NCBI RefSeq assembly: GCF_000176155.1
Contig: NZ_ACZO01000008.1
Span: 1 to 64,000 of the forward strand
Direction of reading: 5' to 3'
Source: Vibrio metschnikovii CIP 69.14
Lineage (GTDB): Bacteria > Pseudomonadota > Gammaproteobacteria > Enterobacterales > Vibrionaceae
DNA: 64,000 bases
In this document: piece after piece, positions 48,973-58,621 of the stretch
Layout: the number at the start of each line of letters is the position of its first letter
Numbering within the stretch: position 1 is the stretch's first letter
The notes under the pieces: generated by a model
What the model was told of the DNA's origin: nothing
The model's input: the letters and a program-made list of their open reading frames with translations, nothing else
The model's database searches: none
Program-made: the position numbers and the translations under genes

Positions 48973-49572
48973 TCATAACGCTTTCAATGAATTGAGCGCT
49001 TCCGTTAAATCCTGAGCCGCTTTTTCACTATTAAACTGAGCCCATAACTTTGACTCTTTACTCGCTTCATTTACCACTTGGTTGACGTTTTCTTGATAGG
49101 CTTCTTTATCCATACCTACCAATACATAAAGACCGCCAGCAGGGCTTACTTGGCTCACAATCAGCTTACTATTTGATAAGCTGCGTGTGACTACGTTTTT
49201 TGTGACGTTCTCAAACGTTTCTACCACATTTTCTAGCTGACCATCATTACTTGTTTCAACAGAACGTTGTACAGCTTGTTTAAACATATTGTTGACATCC
49301 GTTTGAAACTGAGAGGCTAGCTGAACTCGTGCTTCATTAATTGCTACATTACGCATCACACCCATACCTGCAGCGCTTTTCTTCGCATACCCTGTGGCAC
49401 CTGCTGCCAGATCTTTTGGCATTACATCACAGATCCACGCTGGCGCTTCAACCGCTGGTGAATCTGGAAATGTGCATTGAGCAAACTGCTGAGCTTGTTC
49501 AACGGTTTGAGTACTGCTACACGCTGCCACAGATAGCGCAAGCACACTCATTACTATTGTTTTTTTCATCAT
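48973..49572 (-). CDS. LPP20-family lipoprotein
   Basis: A 199-residue lipoprotein with signal peptide MMKKTIVMSVLALSVAAC and acylated Cys18. The body carries the LPP20 pattern: PAWICDVMP, then GATGYAKKSAAGMGVMRNVA followed by INEARVQLASQFQ, then a long helix and a strand (GLYVLVGMD). Helicobacter Lpp20 and Vibrio FlgP share this domain, where it acts in outer-membrane rings or flagellar basal structures. It lies 32 bp downstream of the CsgG/FlgO-like lipoprotein gene and 79 bp upstream of the transglycosylase gene. A start one codon later is equally possible. Confidence 0.82.
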   Translation of the reverse strand: MMKKTIVMSVLALSVAACSSTQTVEQAQQFAQCTFPDSPAVEAPAWICDVMPKDLAAGATGYAKKSAAGMGVMRNVAINEARVQLASQFQTDVNNMFKQAVQRSVETSNDGQLENVVETFENVTKNVVTRSLSNSKLIVSQVSPAGGLYVLVGMDKEAYQENVNQVVNEASKESKLWAQFNSEKAAQDLTEALNSLKAL

Positions 49573-49604
49573 TCATTCCATATTATTGAACAGTCAAAAC
49601 ACGA

Positions 49605-50600
49605 TTATAAGTTCTTAAATTTGCACTCAAGATCTAACCAGCTCTTACAAGGGTCAAGTACAACCTGAGCTTGATCTCCTTTGCGGATCTTCAGCGCAGT
49701 CTCCTCATCAATCGTCACCCATGAGAACTTAGCCTTAATACCATGCTCTGGGTTATTGACAATGGTTCCCTTACCGACACCAAAAGTTTCTAGCTCACCA
49801 TCTTCACTTTTCATAATTTTAGAGAAGGCAATTTCATCTTTCGGCTGGATATTTTTATCTGACCCAACGCCAATCTTAACCATGCTACCACTTTCACATT
49901 GGCGTAATTCTAACACCGAAGTCCTAGCCGCGAGTAATGACTTCAATTCTGCACTGTGTTCTACCGCTTCAGCCGCCGCCTTACTCGCTAAGCCTTGATA
50001 AGCTGCATCATTGATTGGGCAGCTTGAATTACGCGTCTCGGTAGAAGCATACTCATCGCCTTTAATGTCAATACGTTTCACTAAAGCCATGTCAGGAAGT
50101 GAAACGACTTTGACAATACCAGCAACTTCCATTTTGTAACTGCATTTTGCTGGCACATGCACGGTTTCGCCTTTTTTATTTTTATAGCTACGCGCTTCAC
50201 TAAAAGACTTCGAAAAATCCAGATTCGTTACTTCAGTCAACACGGCATAATCGGCAATCGGTACACCTTTGGTGTTATAGCGACCACTTTGCTCTGCCAG
50301 CTTAATTTCACCTTTTAGTTTATTCGCCAATTTACGGTCAACCAGCTCGGTGCCAGTTTCAACGATTTGGCTTTCCAGAGAATTACGAATCACCGATTGC
50401 ACACGATCTTGCGCCACATCTTTAAAGTTGACATCCACCGGTAACACAATCGCTTTAACATCTTGGCTGGATTTAGCGGGAACCTCTGACTCCAAAAGAG
50501 GGACAGACGTATCTGGTGTACAAATAGGTACAGGCCCCATCGAAATACAGCCAGAAAGTAAAGCAGACACACCTAGCGCCACTGCAGTTTGTTTAAACAT
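49605..50600 (-). CDS. Lipoprotein, possible CsgG/FlgO-like fold
   Basis: A 331-residue predicted lipoprotein (lipobox LLSGC, Cys18) that I do not recognise by name. Residues about 48-140 show the pattern of the CsgG/FlgO/LpoB fold: an AIVLPVD strand, DRVQSVIRNSLESQIVETG then TELVDRKLANKL, a helix EIKLAEQSGRYN, and ADYAVLTEV. The C-terminal part (VKIGVGSDKNIQPKDEIAF, then KIRKGDQAQVVL) recalls the small beta domain of FlgT-like proteins. Several cysteines in the mature part may form disulfides. It is flanked by two LPP20-type lipoprotein genes in one operon. Function is inferred only as an outer-membrane-associated structural protein. Confidence 0.6.
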   Translation of the reverse strand: MFKQTAVALGVSALLSGCISMGPVPICTPDTSVPLLESEVPAKSSQDVKAIVLPVDVNFKDVAQDRVQSVIRNSLESQIVETGTELVDRKLANKLKGEIKLAEQSGRYNTKGVPIADYAVLTEVTNLDFSKSFSEARSYKNKKGETVHVPAKCSYKMEVAGIVKVVSLPDMALVKRIDIKGDEYASTETRNSSCPINDAAYQGLASKAAAEAVEHSAELKSLLAARTSVLELRQCESGSMVKIGVGSDKNIQPKDEIAFSKIMKSEDGELETFGVGKGTIVNNPEHGIKAKFSWVTIDEETALKIRKGDQAQVVLDPCKSWLDLECKFKNL

Positions 50601-50621
50601 TAGATAACTCCATCGTTTTTT

Positions 50622-51599
50622 TTATTTGAATCCCAGTGAAGACCATAAACCTTGTTGTTCAATCAACTCCATCAAATGACGCTGAGCAGCCTCTTGTGAA
50701 AGAGCATAATTGGATAAGGAATTGCCACTAGAGATAATTTCATTACTGGCGAGAATAGTTCCGTCCTTCGCTTGGAGTGTAAGCGATGTGAACAGAGTAG
50801 AAATGTAAGCATCCCCCACCCGACTTTGCCGAAGCTCTGAGGTCAAGACAAGCGAATGAGTCCGCTGTGTAGACTGGTTAAAACTGGTTTTTAAACGTTG
50901 AGTGGAAAGTTTATCAGCTAATAACTCGGCACTTTTGTTATTATTTGCAGCAGCAATCATTTGAATCAGGATGGATGACTGCGCCTGAGCGACTTGCTTC
51001 TCTAATTGCTCAATCTGTGGTGCCGCTGGTGCTGATGCGCCAAGCGAGCGAAGCATTGCTTGGCGTACTGCAACATGATTTATCTCACTTAATAAATGAC
51101 GACTTTCTAACCACCAAGGAAGCACATCTTGATGTACACGTTTACTGATCTGCGCGTTTGCTTGGCGATCACTGTGTTGAATATCGGCTTGCAACTGAGC
51201 GATCACGGTTGCTCGGCTCACTTGAGCTTGCACGTAATACGCAATATCGTTTTTTTCTACTCTCGGATATTCAATCCCCGTTAATGTCACCGTTGCCGTT
51301 TTACTATTGACCTTATTATCCACTAGAGAACTACTGGAGGTATTGGCATTTTGACTTTGAAAAATATCACGAGAAGAGAAAGAAGAATCGATCTGAGTCC
51401 ATAACTGAGCATTGATCTGACTCAGGGCCATTTGTTTCGCTTGCTCTAAACTACGCCCTTGCCCAACAGTAATCAGATAAACGGGGTGATTAATTTGCGG
51501 CTGTTGATACCAATCTGGAGGGATAGTTACAGTAGATTGACAAGCCGATAACACCCATAAACACCAAGAGAAAAACAGCACTTTCTTGACAATAATCAT
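50622..51599 (-). CDS. LPP20-like lipoprotein, first gene of the envelope operon
   Basis: A 325-residue lipoprotein (lipobox VLSAC, Cys20). Residues about 24-145 look like an LPP20 domain: PPDWYQQP, VYLITVGQGRSLEQAKQMAL, the helix SQINAQLWTQIDSSFSS, then IAYYVQAQVSR. The remainder has a long helix (QAMLRSLGASAP to SAELLADKLS) and a strand-rich end. Its stop is 21 bp from the next gene, so translation is coupled. A promoter is expected in 51600-51750, which is AT-rich. Confidence 0.7.
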   Translation of the reverse strand: MIIVKKVLFFSWCLWVLSACQSTVTIPPDWYQQPQINHPVYLITVGQGRSLEQAKQMALSQINAQLWTQIDSSFSSRDIFQSQNANTSSSSLVDNKVNSKTATVTLTGIEYPRVEKNDIAYYVQAQVSRATVIAQLQADIQHSDRQANAQISKRVHQDVLPWWLESRHLLSEINHVAVRQAMLRSLGASAPAAPQIEQLEKQVAQAQSSILIQMIAAANNNKSAELLADKLSTQRLKTSFNQSTQRTHSLVLTSELRQSRVGDAYISTLFTSLTLQAKDGTILASNEIISSGNSLSNYALSQEAAQRHLMELIEQQGLWSSLGFK

Positions 51600-51759
51600 A
51601 AGAAAAATTAGCTAAAACCTGACACAAAAGAATAATTGGCAAATATAACTGCAATTTATAGCATGTGAATCAACTTTGCGGAAAAGATCACACTTTTATG
51701 ATGGCGATCATATATTTGAAATATTGATTAACACTTTTTAACCAAAATTCTTATAAAAA

Positions 51760-51790
51760 ACACCCAACTCAATAAAAATGAGTTGGGTGT
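51760..51790 (-). terminator. Rho-independent terminator of the chemoreceptor gene
   Basis: A perfect 12-bp stem ACACCCAACTCA/TGAGTTGGGTGT with a 7-base loop, followed on the minus strand by TTTTTTATAA. It lies 27 bp past the chemoreceptor stop and isolates it from the lipoprotein operon. Confidence 0.95.
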
Positions 51791-51817
51791 CAAATTAAAA
51801 CTGCAAGCGATAATTGA

Positions 51818-53707
51818 TTACAACCTAAAGCGGTTAATCTCGCTTTGTAGTTCTTTAGATAACTTCGATAGCAGCGACGCTTGATGCGATGCTTCTTTTG
51901 CTTCATTGGCGAGACCATCAGAGACATCACGAATAGCTTGTGTATTACGGGTAATTTCTTCCGTAACAGAGGCTTGTTCTTCTGCCGCGGTAGCTATCTG
52001 GGTCGCCATATCGCTGATCGTTCCGACAGAAGCGCTGATTTGCGCCAAACTTTGCGCAGCAACATTGGCATCTTCGACACTACTTTCCGATAGCTTACTA
52101 CTGTCATTCATGATGCCCACCGCTTGGGCTGTCGTTTTCTGTAACGTCTCAATGGTTTTCTGGATTTCTTGGGTTGAGTCATGAGTTCTTTGGCTCAGTA
52201 CTCGAACTTCATCTGCTACCACTGCAAAGCCACGACCTTGCTCACCCGCCCTTGCCGCTTCAATTGCCGCATTCAGTGCCAACAAGTTGGTTTGCTCAGC
52301 AATACCTTGAATCGCCGACAATATGGCATTGATGTTTTGCGCATGTTGATTGAGGTTTTCAATGACACCTTTCGCCACCAAGACTTCTTTAGAAAGATTG
52401 CCAATCGACGCTTGCGTATGCTCAACTTGCTCTGCGCCATGCTGAGATATTTTCACTGTATCCAATGCGGTAGCCGCAGTATTATCCGCATTACTGGCGA
52501 TTTCTTGAGTGGCTGCCGCCATTTCATTAATCGCTGTCGCAACCATGTTAATCTCGTCTTGTTGCACAGTGATCCGTAAGCTTCGCTCATGAGCTTGTTC
52601 TGCCGTACTCTCCGCTTGTAAATTTAAGCCACGCGATACCTCTTGTAATCGGGTGATCATGCTATGCATGTTATTAACAAATTTATTAAAGTTATTGGCT
52701 AATGCACCGACTTCATCCTGATAACGAGGCTCAATACGCTGAGTTAAATCCGCATCCCCTCCAGCGATTTCGGCCAAAGCACTCGATACGCGGTTAAGAT
52801 CTCGAAACAGGAAACCGACTAACCATGCAACAAGGACGGCCACCAAACCGGTAATAATAACGGCCGTGATGATCAATTGACGCATTAAGCTACTCATCGT
52901 GGCCAGTTCAACGGACTTATCAAGTTCAATGCCCAATAACCACTCGGTACCCGGTACTTTCGAAAAAAAGAAGAACTTATCAACGCCACCGACCTTCACT
53001 TCTTGAACCTGATTATCCTTAACCGATTGGTTAATCACCGCCATGGTTAAATTCGAGCTGTAAGTGTTGAGCGGTTTTAAAATCAAATCGGCATTACGGT
53101 GAGCAATAATATTGCCTGTATTGCCATTAACCAATAACGCCGACGATTTTGCTCCTGCGTCGATGGCAATCACATCTTTAACCAATTGTTCAATCAATAC
53201 ATCGGCACCAATTACCCCAAATAGACGTCCATTACGAGAAATAGGTTCAGCAATTGTGACCATTAATTGACGAGTAATCGCATCGGCATAAACGTTAGTC
53301 AGTATTTGTCGATTCTGCGCTTTTGCATCGCGGTACCAACCACGTGTACGCGGGTCATAACTGGTATCAGAAGCACCGCGTTCAGGAATCGAGCGGTGCA
53401 TGCTGCCTTGCTCAGTCCCAAAATAGAGTAAATCAAATCCGCCCGCTTGTTGGCCTTGCTGTAAAAAAGGTAAAAAATTCTCCTGTCCTGTATGCGGAAT
53501 CACCGAGGTGACAATGCTGCCACGAATGGTTAACCACTGGTTAATTGCGCTAGTGGCCGATTTGGCGATGCCATGAACTCTAGCCTGTAAACTATAGTTG
53601 GTTTCATTTTTTAATTGGTTGACAGATAGTGTCGTCAGCACCAGCGCCATAAAGGCGACCGCGAAAACGCTGGTGCCAATCAGTTTACTTTTTAACGACA
53701 GACTCAC
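51818..53707 (-). CDS. Methyl-accepting chemotaxis protein with dCache sensor
   Basis: A 629-residue transmembrane chemoreceptor. TM1 is at about 8-29. The periplasmic sensor at about 35-275 has double-Cache features ([40 protein letters not shown]), the class that often binds amino acids. TM2 is near 278-300. HAMP follows at about 300-355, then the signalling domain with the hairpin tip [18 protein letters not shown], repeated at its ends by Q/E-rich methylation helices. There is no C-terminal CheR-binding pentapeptide. The ligand is unknown. It stands alone between two terminated units. Confidence 0.93.
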   Translation of the reverse strand: MSLSLKSKLIGTSVFAVAFMALVLTTLSVNQLKNETNYSLQARVHGIAKSATSAINQWLTIRGSIVTSVIPHTGQENFLPFLQQGQQAGGFDLLYFGTEQGSMHRSIPERGASDTSYDPRTRGWYRDAKAQNRQILTNVYADAITRQLMVTIAEPISRNGRLFGVIGADVLIEQLVKDVIAIDAGAKSSALLVNGNTGNIIAHRNADLILKPLNTYSSNLTMAVINQSVKDNQVQEVKVGGVDKFFFFSKVPGTEWLLGIELDKSVELATMSSLMRQLIITAVIITGLVAVLVAWLVGFLFRDLNRVSSALAEIAGGDADLTQRIEPRYQDEVGALANNFNKFVNNMHSMITRLQEVSRGLNLQAESTAEQAHERSLRITVQQDEINMVATAINEMAAATQEIASNADNTAATALDTVKISQHGAEQVEHTQASIGNLSKEVLVAKGVIENLNQHAQNINAILSAIQGIAEQTNLLALNAAIEAARAGEQGRGFAVVADEVRVLSQRTHDSTQEIQKTIETLQKTTAQAVGIMNDSSKLSESSVEDANVAAQSLAQISASVGTISDMATQIATAAEEQASVTEEITRNTQAIRDVSDGLANEAKEASHQASLLSKLSKELQSEINRFRL

Positions 53708-53909
53708 AATTCACCTCCTTGGTGAACAAACGACTTTCTAAATGTAGGAGAACAACGATTACGGTATTTATGTGGTTCTTATAACCGTAGGCTATTTTTA
53801 AAACCACCGGAGCTTTTTGTCTCTTTTAATTTAAAAATTTAGCCTAATTCTCAAATTGGTTTTCTGTTTGCAGTCTGATATTCAAGAAAATTGGCAGCAA
53901 GTGAATGGA

Positions 53910-54037
53910 CATACTCAAACAACTTGGAGTTGCAGGTAGGCGGCAAGTGAGTGAATCCCCATGAGCATAGGCAAGCTCTATGATTGGGGTGAACGAACGT
54001 AGCCAACACAGCTACAGCTTCAAATAGGAAGAGTATA
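53910..54037. repeat. ERIC element (chemoreceptor-afuC gap)
   Basis: About 128 bp with the ERIC core GTGAATCCCCATGAGCATAG and GATTGGGGTGAACGAACG, and inverted ends (ATACTC and GAGTAT). It is closely related to the copy at 30670-30790, sharing CAAACAACTTGGAG near its left end. Confidence 0.88.
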
Positions 54038-54078
54038 GAAGTGTTTATTTTGGGTAACATAGAGATAGTATTTGCTAA

Positions 54079-54106
54079 AAAAGGGCAATCAGATGATTAC
54101 CCTTTT
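54079..54106 (-). terminator. Terminator of the uhp-afu operon
   Basis: A 12-bp stem AAAAGGGCAATC/GATTACCCTTTT with one mismatch and a 4-base loop, followed on the minus strand by TTTTTTAGC. It lies 10 bp past the afuC stop. Confidence 0.88.
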
Positions 54107-54115
54107 TCTTACGGA

Positions 54116-55180
54116 TTAGCTGATTGAAGACGACTTAGGAAGTAAAAAGAGTCCACTGGCATTAATGCTAAGATAAGCATGATGAATCAACTGCTCATTA
54201 AACTGCGCAGAGTTTAATTGTAACAGTAACTCCTCTCCATGCCAGTTAACCATAACTTCATACATCGACCCCATATAAACGACTTTTTTTACATCGCATA
54301 ACTGGCTCATTTCGCCGTGGTCTTGCAATAAAATCGCTTCTGGACGCACCCCAATTTGATATTCACCGGGCTCTTTATTAGCCGTCACCACTTTGTCTGC
54401 TGTGATGGCATAACCATGAATCGAGATGTTTTCACCATCAAAGTGCCCTTGGAAGATATTCGCCTCGCCCATGAAGTTTGCCATGAACATTGAGGTCGGT
54501 GCTTTATATAGCTCTTGAGGCGCTCCAATTTGCATAATATCACCGTCTTTCATAACGATAACCGTATCTGAAACCGCAAATGCCTCAGCTTGATCATGGG
54601 TTACATACAATGAGGTAATATCAAAACGTTGCTGCAGTTCACGAATGGTTTCACGCATGCTACGACGCAAGTTAGCATCTAAATTACTCAATGGTTCATC
54701 AAACAATAACACTTTAGGCTTTAACACTAACGCACGCGCCAAAGCCACTCGCTGTTGTTGCCCTCCTGATATTTGGTCAACATAACGATCGCCCATCGCT
54801 TCTAAGCCAACAATTTTTAACGCCTCTTCAACGCGTTGACGAATCTCACTACTCGGCAACTTAAGCATTTTTAAGCCATAAGCGACATTGTCATATAAGG
54901 ACATATGAGGAAACAGTGCGTAAGACTGAAATACCATACAAATATCGCGTTGTTGAATCGAACGCTCAGTAACGTCCTCTCCATCGATAAAAATTTGCCC
55001 AGAAGTCGGCTTTTCTAAACCAGCCACGAGTCGCAAAACCGTCGTTTTACCACACCCAGAAGGACCCAATAAGGTGACAAGGGTGCCTTTTTTAATCGCC
55101 AGATCGAGATTACCAATGACCGTATTATCGCCAAAGCGTTTGCAGACATTTTTGAGTACAACAAAATTTTCTTTTTCCAT
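54116..55180 (-). CDS. afuC: AfuC-like ABC transporter ATPase (hexose-phosphate importer)
   Basis: This 354-residue ATP-binding subunit belongs to the FbpC/AfuC group. It has Walker [10 protein letters not shown], the Q-loop in [11 protein letters not shown], the signature [15 protein letters not shown], Walker [13 protein letters not shown] and the switch His in [14 protein letters not shown]-like C-terminal regulatory domain spans about 240-350. The ATG with GGAG upstream was chosen over a GTG two codons earlier. The family is often labelled ferric transport, but the operon context (uhpABC upstream, sugar-phosphate type AfuA) indicates phosphorylated sugars. It lies 12 bp from afuB. Confidence 0.88.
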   Translation of the reverse strand: MEKENFVVLKNVCKRFGDNTVIGNLDLAIKKGTLVTLLGPSGCGKTTVLRLVAGLEKPTSGQIFIDGEDVTERSIQQRDICMVFQSYALFPHMSLYDNVAYGLKMLKLPSSEIRQRVEEALKIVGLEAMGDRYVDQISGGQQQRVALARALVLKPKVLLFDEPLSNLDANLRRSMRETIRELQQRFDITSLYVTHDQAEAFAVSDTVIVMKDGDIMQIGAPQELYKAPTSMFMANFMGEANIFQGHFDGENISIHGYAITADKVVTANKEPGEYQIGVRPEAILLQDHGEMSQLCDVKKVVYMGSMYEVMVNWHGEELLLQLNSAQFNEQLIHHAYLSINASGLFLLPKSSSIS

Positions 55181-55192
55181 GGTCACTCTCCA

Positions 55193-57289
55193 CTAGGATT
55201 CTTGGTTATTCGAGCGTGAGCGAGCGACACGCGCCTCACCAACCCAAAAGTCAAACAGTAAGATAATTGCCAACATCACAACGATCAGAACAGAGCCATA
55301 CGCAATCGCTATCCCATATTCACCATCTTCGACACGGTTTAAAATATACGATGTCGCGACCCGAGTTTCTGGTGTCACCAAAAAGATAATCGCGCTCACC
55401 GTGGTCATTGCACGGACAAAGCTATACACCAATGTCGATAAAATCGCGGGCCTTAATAGCGGTAAAATAATATATCGAATAGTCTGCCAAGAACTCGCAC
55501 GTAAACTTAACGAGGCCTCATCTAACGATTTATCGAGCTGTCCTAAACCTGCGATACCTGAACGAATGCCCACAGGCACATTGCGCATGACCATAGATAT
55601 AACAACTATCGCTGCCGTACCGGTTAAATAGATGGGAGCATTATTGAACGCCAAGATATAAGAAACACCAGCGACCGTTCCCGGAACAGCAAAACAGAGC
55701 ATGGTGGAAAATTCGATCACTTTCTTACCATAAAACTGCTGACGAACCACAACATAAGCAATCAACAAACCAAATAAGGCGGTCATCGGTGCCGCAATAC
55801 CCGCGTAGATCATCGTGGTGATTAAAGAGGGCCACGCACCATCCGACATCCCATTACCGAATAAATTAATATAATTATTAAGAGTCAATGTGTAATCGAC
55901 GCCCCAATTAACGGTAAAGCTGCCAAAGAAAATGCTGCCATACAGTAAAATATTAAAGAACATCCATCCATACAACACTACCGTGACAAACCATTTCAAT
56001 GAGGTAGGGATCGCCTGCACATCACCACGATAAGACTTACCCGAAATCGTCACGTATGAACGCTGACCAATCCATAAATACTGAATAACAAAAATACCCA
56101 AAGAAAAAACTAAAAGTATCGAACCGAGCGTACTTGCTGAAGCGTAATCAAGCTGGGCACCAACAATATAGAAATAGATTTGGGTCGCGAGGACATCAAA
56201 ACTTCCCCCTAGCACTAACGGGTTACTAAAGTCAGCCAACGATTGCACAAAAATAATCAGAAATGAGTTTGCCAAAGCCGGTTTTAGTAATGGCAAAATG
56301 ACTTGAAAAAACGTTTGATAGCGGTTGGCACGCAAACTATAGGAGGCTTCCTCTAAAGAAGGATGAAGTGACTTCATCGCGCCATCGAGAATCATAAACG
56401 ACATGGGAGCAAAAGCCAGAACTTGAGCTAACCATATTCCCGAAAAGCCATATAGCCAGTTGGTTTGCTGTAATCCAAACCAATCCACCATCCATTCCGT
56501 CACGTAGCCGGAGCGACCTAACATTAATGTTACCCCTAAGCCAACAATAAAAGGTGGAGTCACAATGGGTAAGATAGAAAAAATACGGGCAATGAATGCT
56601 GAGCGTTTAGCTATACGTGTCGTGTAAATAGCAAACAACAAACCAAAAAAGGTAGCGCCGACGCCAACGGCAATCCCAAGTAAAATTGAGTTACGAATAA
56701 TATTTAAAATATGAGATTGCGAGAGAATATCCCAAAACTGCCAAGCCACCCACTGTCCACTGCTATTTTGAAACATAGGAATAAAAATCGCTATGCTTGG
56801 GAAAATAATAAAAGCTGCGATCAACAGAACAATGGTAATTAATGCGCTGATCACAAAATAATCGCCGCCTAAATATTCTAATCGAGCAAAAGCTAACGTC
56901 ATCACAGCAATAAATACGATAAAAAGTGGGATAGTGGCATAACCTAATCCTTGATAAGTTAACCAAGAAGAAAGCAAGATAACCCCCATACTGGCTAAAC
57001 TGTAGCCGATATCGACATAGTGACGAATGACTTGACTGCGCTTCGGTACCCCCCACCCCCTAACTAATAGCCCAAGTGGTAAAACAAACCATAACCAAGC
57101 GATGCTTGGCTGACTCCATCCCATCGCTTCGTAAAACTCATCTGAGGTTGAATCAAACAAACCATAATCAAGAGCAAAAGAAGGGAGCAATATAAATGCC
57201 GCTATGGCTAAACCGATCCAATAAAAAACAGGATCCGTGTTATGAATAGCACCCGTATTTTGCTTCATGGACGTAATATTCTCAGTCAT
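55193..57289 (-). CDS. afuB: AfuB-like ABC permease (fused double permease)
   Basis: A 698-residue inner-membrane permease with two homologous BPD_transp_1 domains in tandem. The EAA loops read EEASYSLRANRYQTFFQV and DEASLSLRASSWQTIRYI. An N-terminal block of extra helices (about 25-185) precedes them, as in the FbpB/AfuB family. I chose the ATG 11 codons into the open frame because CGGAG lies seven bases upstream. It couples AfuA-bound substrate to AfuC. A hairpin between afuA and afuB may lower permease expression relative to the binding protein. Confidence 0.9.
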   Translation of the reverse strand: MTENITSMKQNTGAIHNTDPVFYWIGLAIAAFILLPSFALDYGLFDSTSDEFYEAMGWSQPSIAWLWFVLPLGLLVRGWGVPKRSQVIRHYVDIGYSLASMGVILLSSWLTYQGLGYATIPLFIVFIAVMTLAFARLEYLGGDYFVISALITIVLLIAAFIIFPSIAIFIPMFQNSSGQWVAWQFWDILSQSHILNIIRNSILLGIAVGVGATFFGLLFAIYTTRIAKRSAFIARIFSILPIVTPPFIVGLGVTLMLGRSGYVTEWMVDWFGLQQTNWLYGFSGIWLAQVLAFAPMSFMILDGAMKSLHPSLEEASYSLRANRYQTFFQVILPLLKPALANSFLIIFVQSLADFSNPLVLGGSFDVLATQIYFYIVGAQLDYASASTLGSILLVFSLGIFVIQYLWIGQRSYVTISGKSYRGDVQAIPTSLKWFVTVVLYGWMFFNILLYGSIFFGSFTVNWGVDYTLTLNNYINLFGNGMSDGAWPSLITTMIYAGIAAPMTALFGLLIAYVVVRQQFYGKKVIEFSTMLCFAVPGTVAGVSYILAFNNAPIYLTGTAAIVVISMVMRNVPVGIRSGIAGLGQLDKSLDEASLSLRASSWQTIRYIILPLLRPAILSTLVYSFVRAMTTVSAIIFLVTPETRVATSYILNRVEDGEYGIAIAYGSVLIVVMLAIILLFDFWVGEARVARSRSNNQES

Positions 57290-57391
57290 AACTCTACTCC
57301 GAGAAAAAAGATGATCGACCACCTAGTATTTAGGCAGCACAACATTAACCGGCACTGGATGACGGTAAAATAAATCGATTGATAGAATTAG

Positions 57392-57418
57392 GCAGCTCGG
57401 ATTCAATCACCGAGCTGC
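57392..57418 (-). promoter_or_regulatory. Intercistronic hairpin between afuA and afuB
   Basis: A perfect 9-bp stem GCAGCTCGG/CCGAGCTGC with a 9-base loop, beginning 9 bp past the afuA stop. No T-tract follows, so it probably stabilises the afuA transcript rather than ending it. Confidence 0.65.
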
Positions 57419-57427
57419 GAGGGGAGA

Positions 57428-58462
57428 TTAATTACCCATTTTGACATCACTGACCCATTTCGTGATCAGTCGCTTACGCTCATCTGCCGAACCATAGGTT
57501 TCCATATCATAGTCAATTAAGGTCAATGCCTTCGGATCGAGCGCTGCAGGAGACTGTTCTGCTAAGGTATTGGTTAAAATTTGGTAAGACTGCCCTTCTT
57601 TCCAAGCCAATTCCTGACCTTCTTTTGATAGTACCCAGTCAACAAAGCGCTTAGCATTGTCAAGATTACGTGCGCCTTTAATAATACTCACACCACCAAT
57701 CTCATAGCCCGTACCTTCACACGGTGCAATCAGTTCTAATGGAGCACCTTTATCTTTCTCTAGTGAATAATCATGTAAAAAGCCAATACCAATCGCTATT
57801 TCCCCACGAGCAGCATTACGAGATGGAGCAATACCAGACTTAGTATATTGCGATACGTTTTTATCCAACGCAGTGAGGTAATTAAACGCCTTATCTTCAT
57901 CCCATAATTGAATAAATGTCGCTAACGCGGTGTAGGCGGTACCCGAGCTTTGTGGATCGGCCATTTGAATTTCGCCTTTATATTCAGGTTTGGTCAGGTC
58001 AGACCAACATCGAGGGATGTCTAACCCTTTTTGTTGTAAACGCTCCGTGTTGACACCAAAGCCTAAAATTCCCATATACACAGCAGAGGAATAATTCCCT
58101 TTACGTTTAGCCGGATCTCGAAATTGCTCCATAATATTAACCAGCTCTGGTGACTGATAAGGAGTGAGGAGATCCATCTCTCCCGCCTGAGATTGAGGAT
58201 CAAGCGTTCCACCGTACCAAACATCAGCACGAGGGTTGTTTTTTTCCGCTTCAATTTTAGCAAAGGTACTTCCCGAGCCGTTGCGAACCACGGAAGTGCG
58301 TACATTGTATTTTTCAGAAAACGCTTTGGTTTCAGCCTCACACATTGCATTAGTAGCGCTACAATAAACCACCAAACGACCCGCAGCACTCGCCTGTAAA
58401 GGGGAAAGTAAAGCGCCCGCTACGCACAATCCAAGCAAGCTACGTTTTATATCAACTTTCAT
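57428..58462 (-). CDS. afuA: AfuA-like hexose-phosphate binding protein
   Basis: A 344-residue periplasmic solute-binding protein. The signal peptide (MKVDIKRSLLGLCVAGALL) likely ends after ASA near residue 26. The fold is that of the FbpA class, yet the ferric-ligand tyrosine pair is not evident. It has His230 and Asp231 (FLHDYS) and Glu254 (GYEIGG). From memory, AfuA of Actinobacillus binds glucose 6-phosphate through His205, Asp206 and Glu229 in mature numbering, a constant offset of 25. That offset supports a sugar-phosphate ligand rather than iron. NGSGSTFAKI and SSGTAYTAL would form the phosphate pocket. It lies downstream of uhpC on the same strand. Confidence 0.85.
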   Translation of the reverse strand: MKVDIKRSLLGLCVAGALLSPLQASAAGRLVVYCSATNAMCEAETKAFSEKYNVRTSVVRNGSGSTFAKIEAEKNNPRADVWYGGTLDPQSQAGEMDLLTPYQSPELVNIMEQFRDPAKRKGNYSSAVYMGILGFGVNTERLQQKGLDIPRCWSDLTKPEYKGEIQMADPQSSGTAYTALATFIQLWDEDKAFNYLTALDKNVSQYTKSGIAPSRNAARGEIAIGIGFLHDYSLEKDKGAPLELIAPCEGTGYEIGGVSIIKGARNLDNAKRFVDWVLSKEGQELAWKEGQSYQILTNTLAEQSPAALDPKALTLIDYDMETYGSADERKRLITKWVSDVKMGN

Positions 58463-58482
58463 CGTCCATTCCTTATTATTAT

Positions 58483-58508
58483 CTACCGTTAAGTATCCTC
58501 AACGGTAG
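58483..58508 (-). promoter_or_regulatory. Hairpin upstream of afuA
   Basis: A perfect 8-bp stem CTACCGTT/AACGGTAG with a 10-base loop, ending 20 bp before the afuA start, in the uhpC-afuA gap (58463-58621). It could be an operator dyad or an mRNA stem. No T-tract follows. Confidence 0.5.
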
Positions 58509-58621
58509 GTTTCACGTTATCGTCAAGGTCATAATTTATCCTGACGAGGATGCTCTGAAGCAGTTCGACAAACAGATAACCGATGATTTGGATGAGCTCA
58601 TCAAACTGGTAAGAGTCACTT

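Larger units (their letters stand above)
53708..54115. other. Intergenic region with ERIC between chemoreceptor and afuC
   Basis: The chemoreceptor promoter should lie in the first 200 bp. The ERIC element occupies 53910-54037 and the afuC terminator 54079-54106. No gene is seen. Confidence 0.5.

Noticed and set aside
54116..58462. Ferric iron ABC transporter FbpABC
   Set aside because: The binding protein has the His-Asp and Glu residues expected for sugar phosphate, and the operon is joined to uhpABC. No Fur box was seen upstream.
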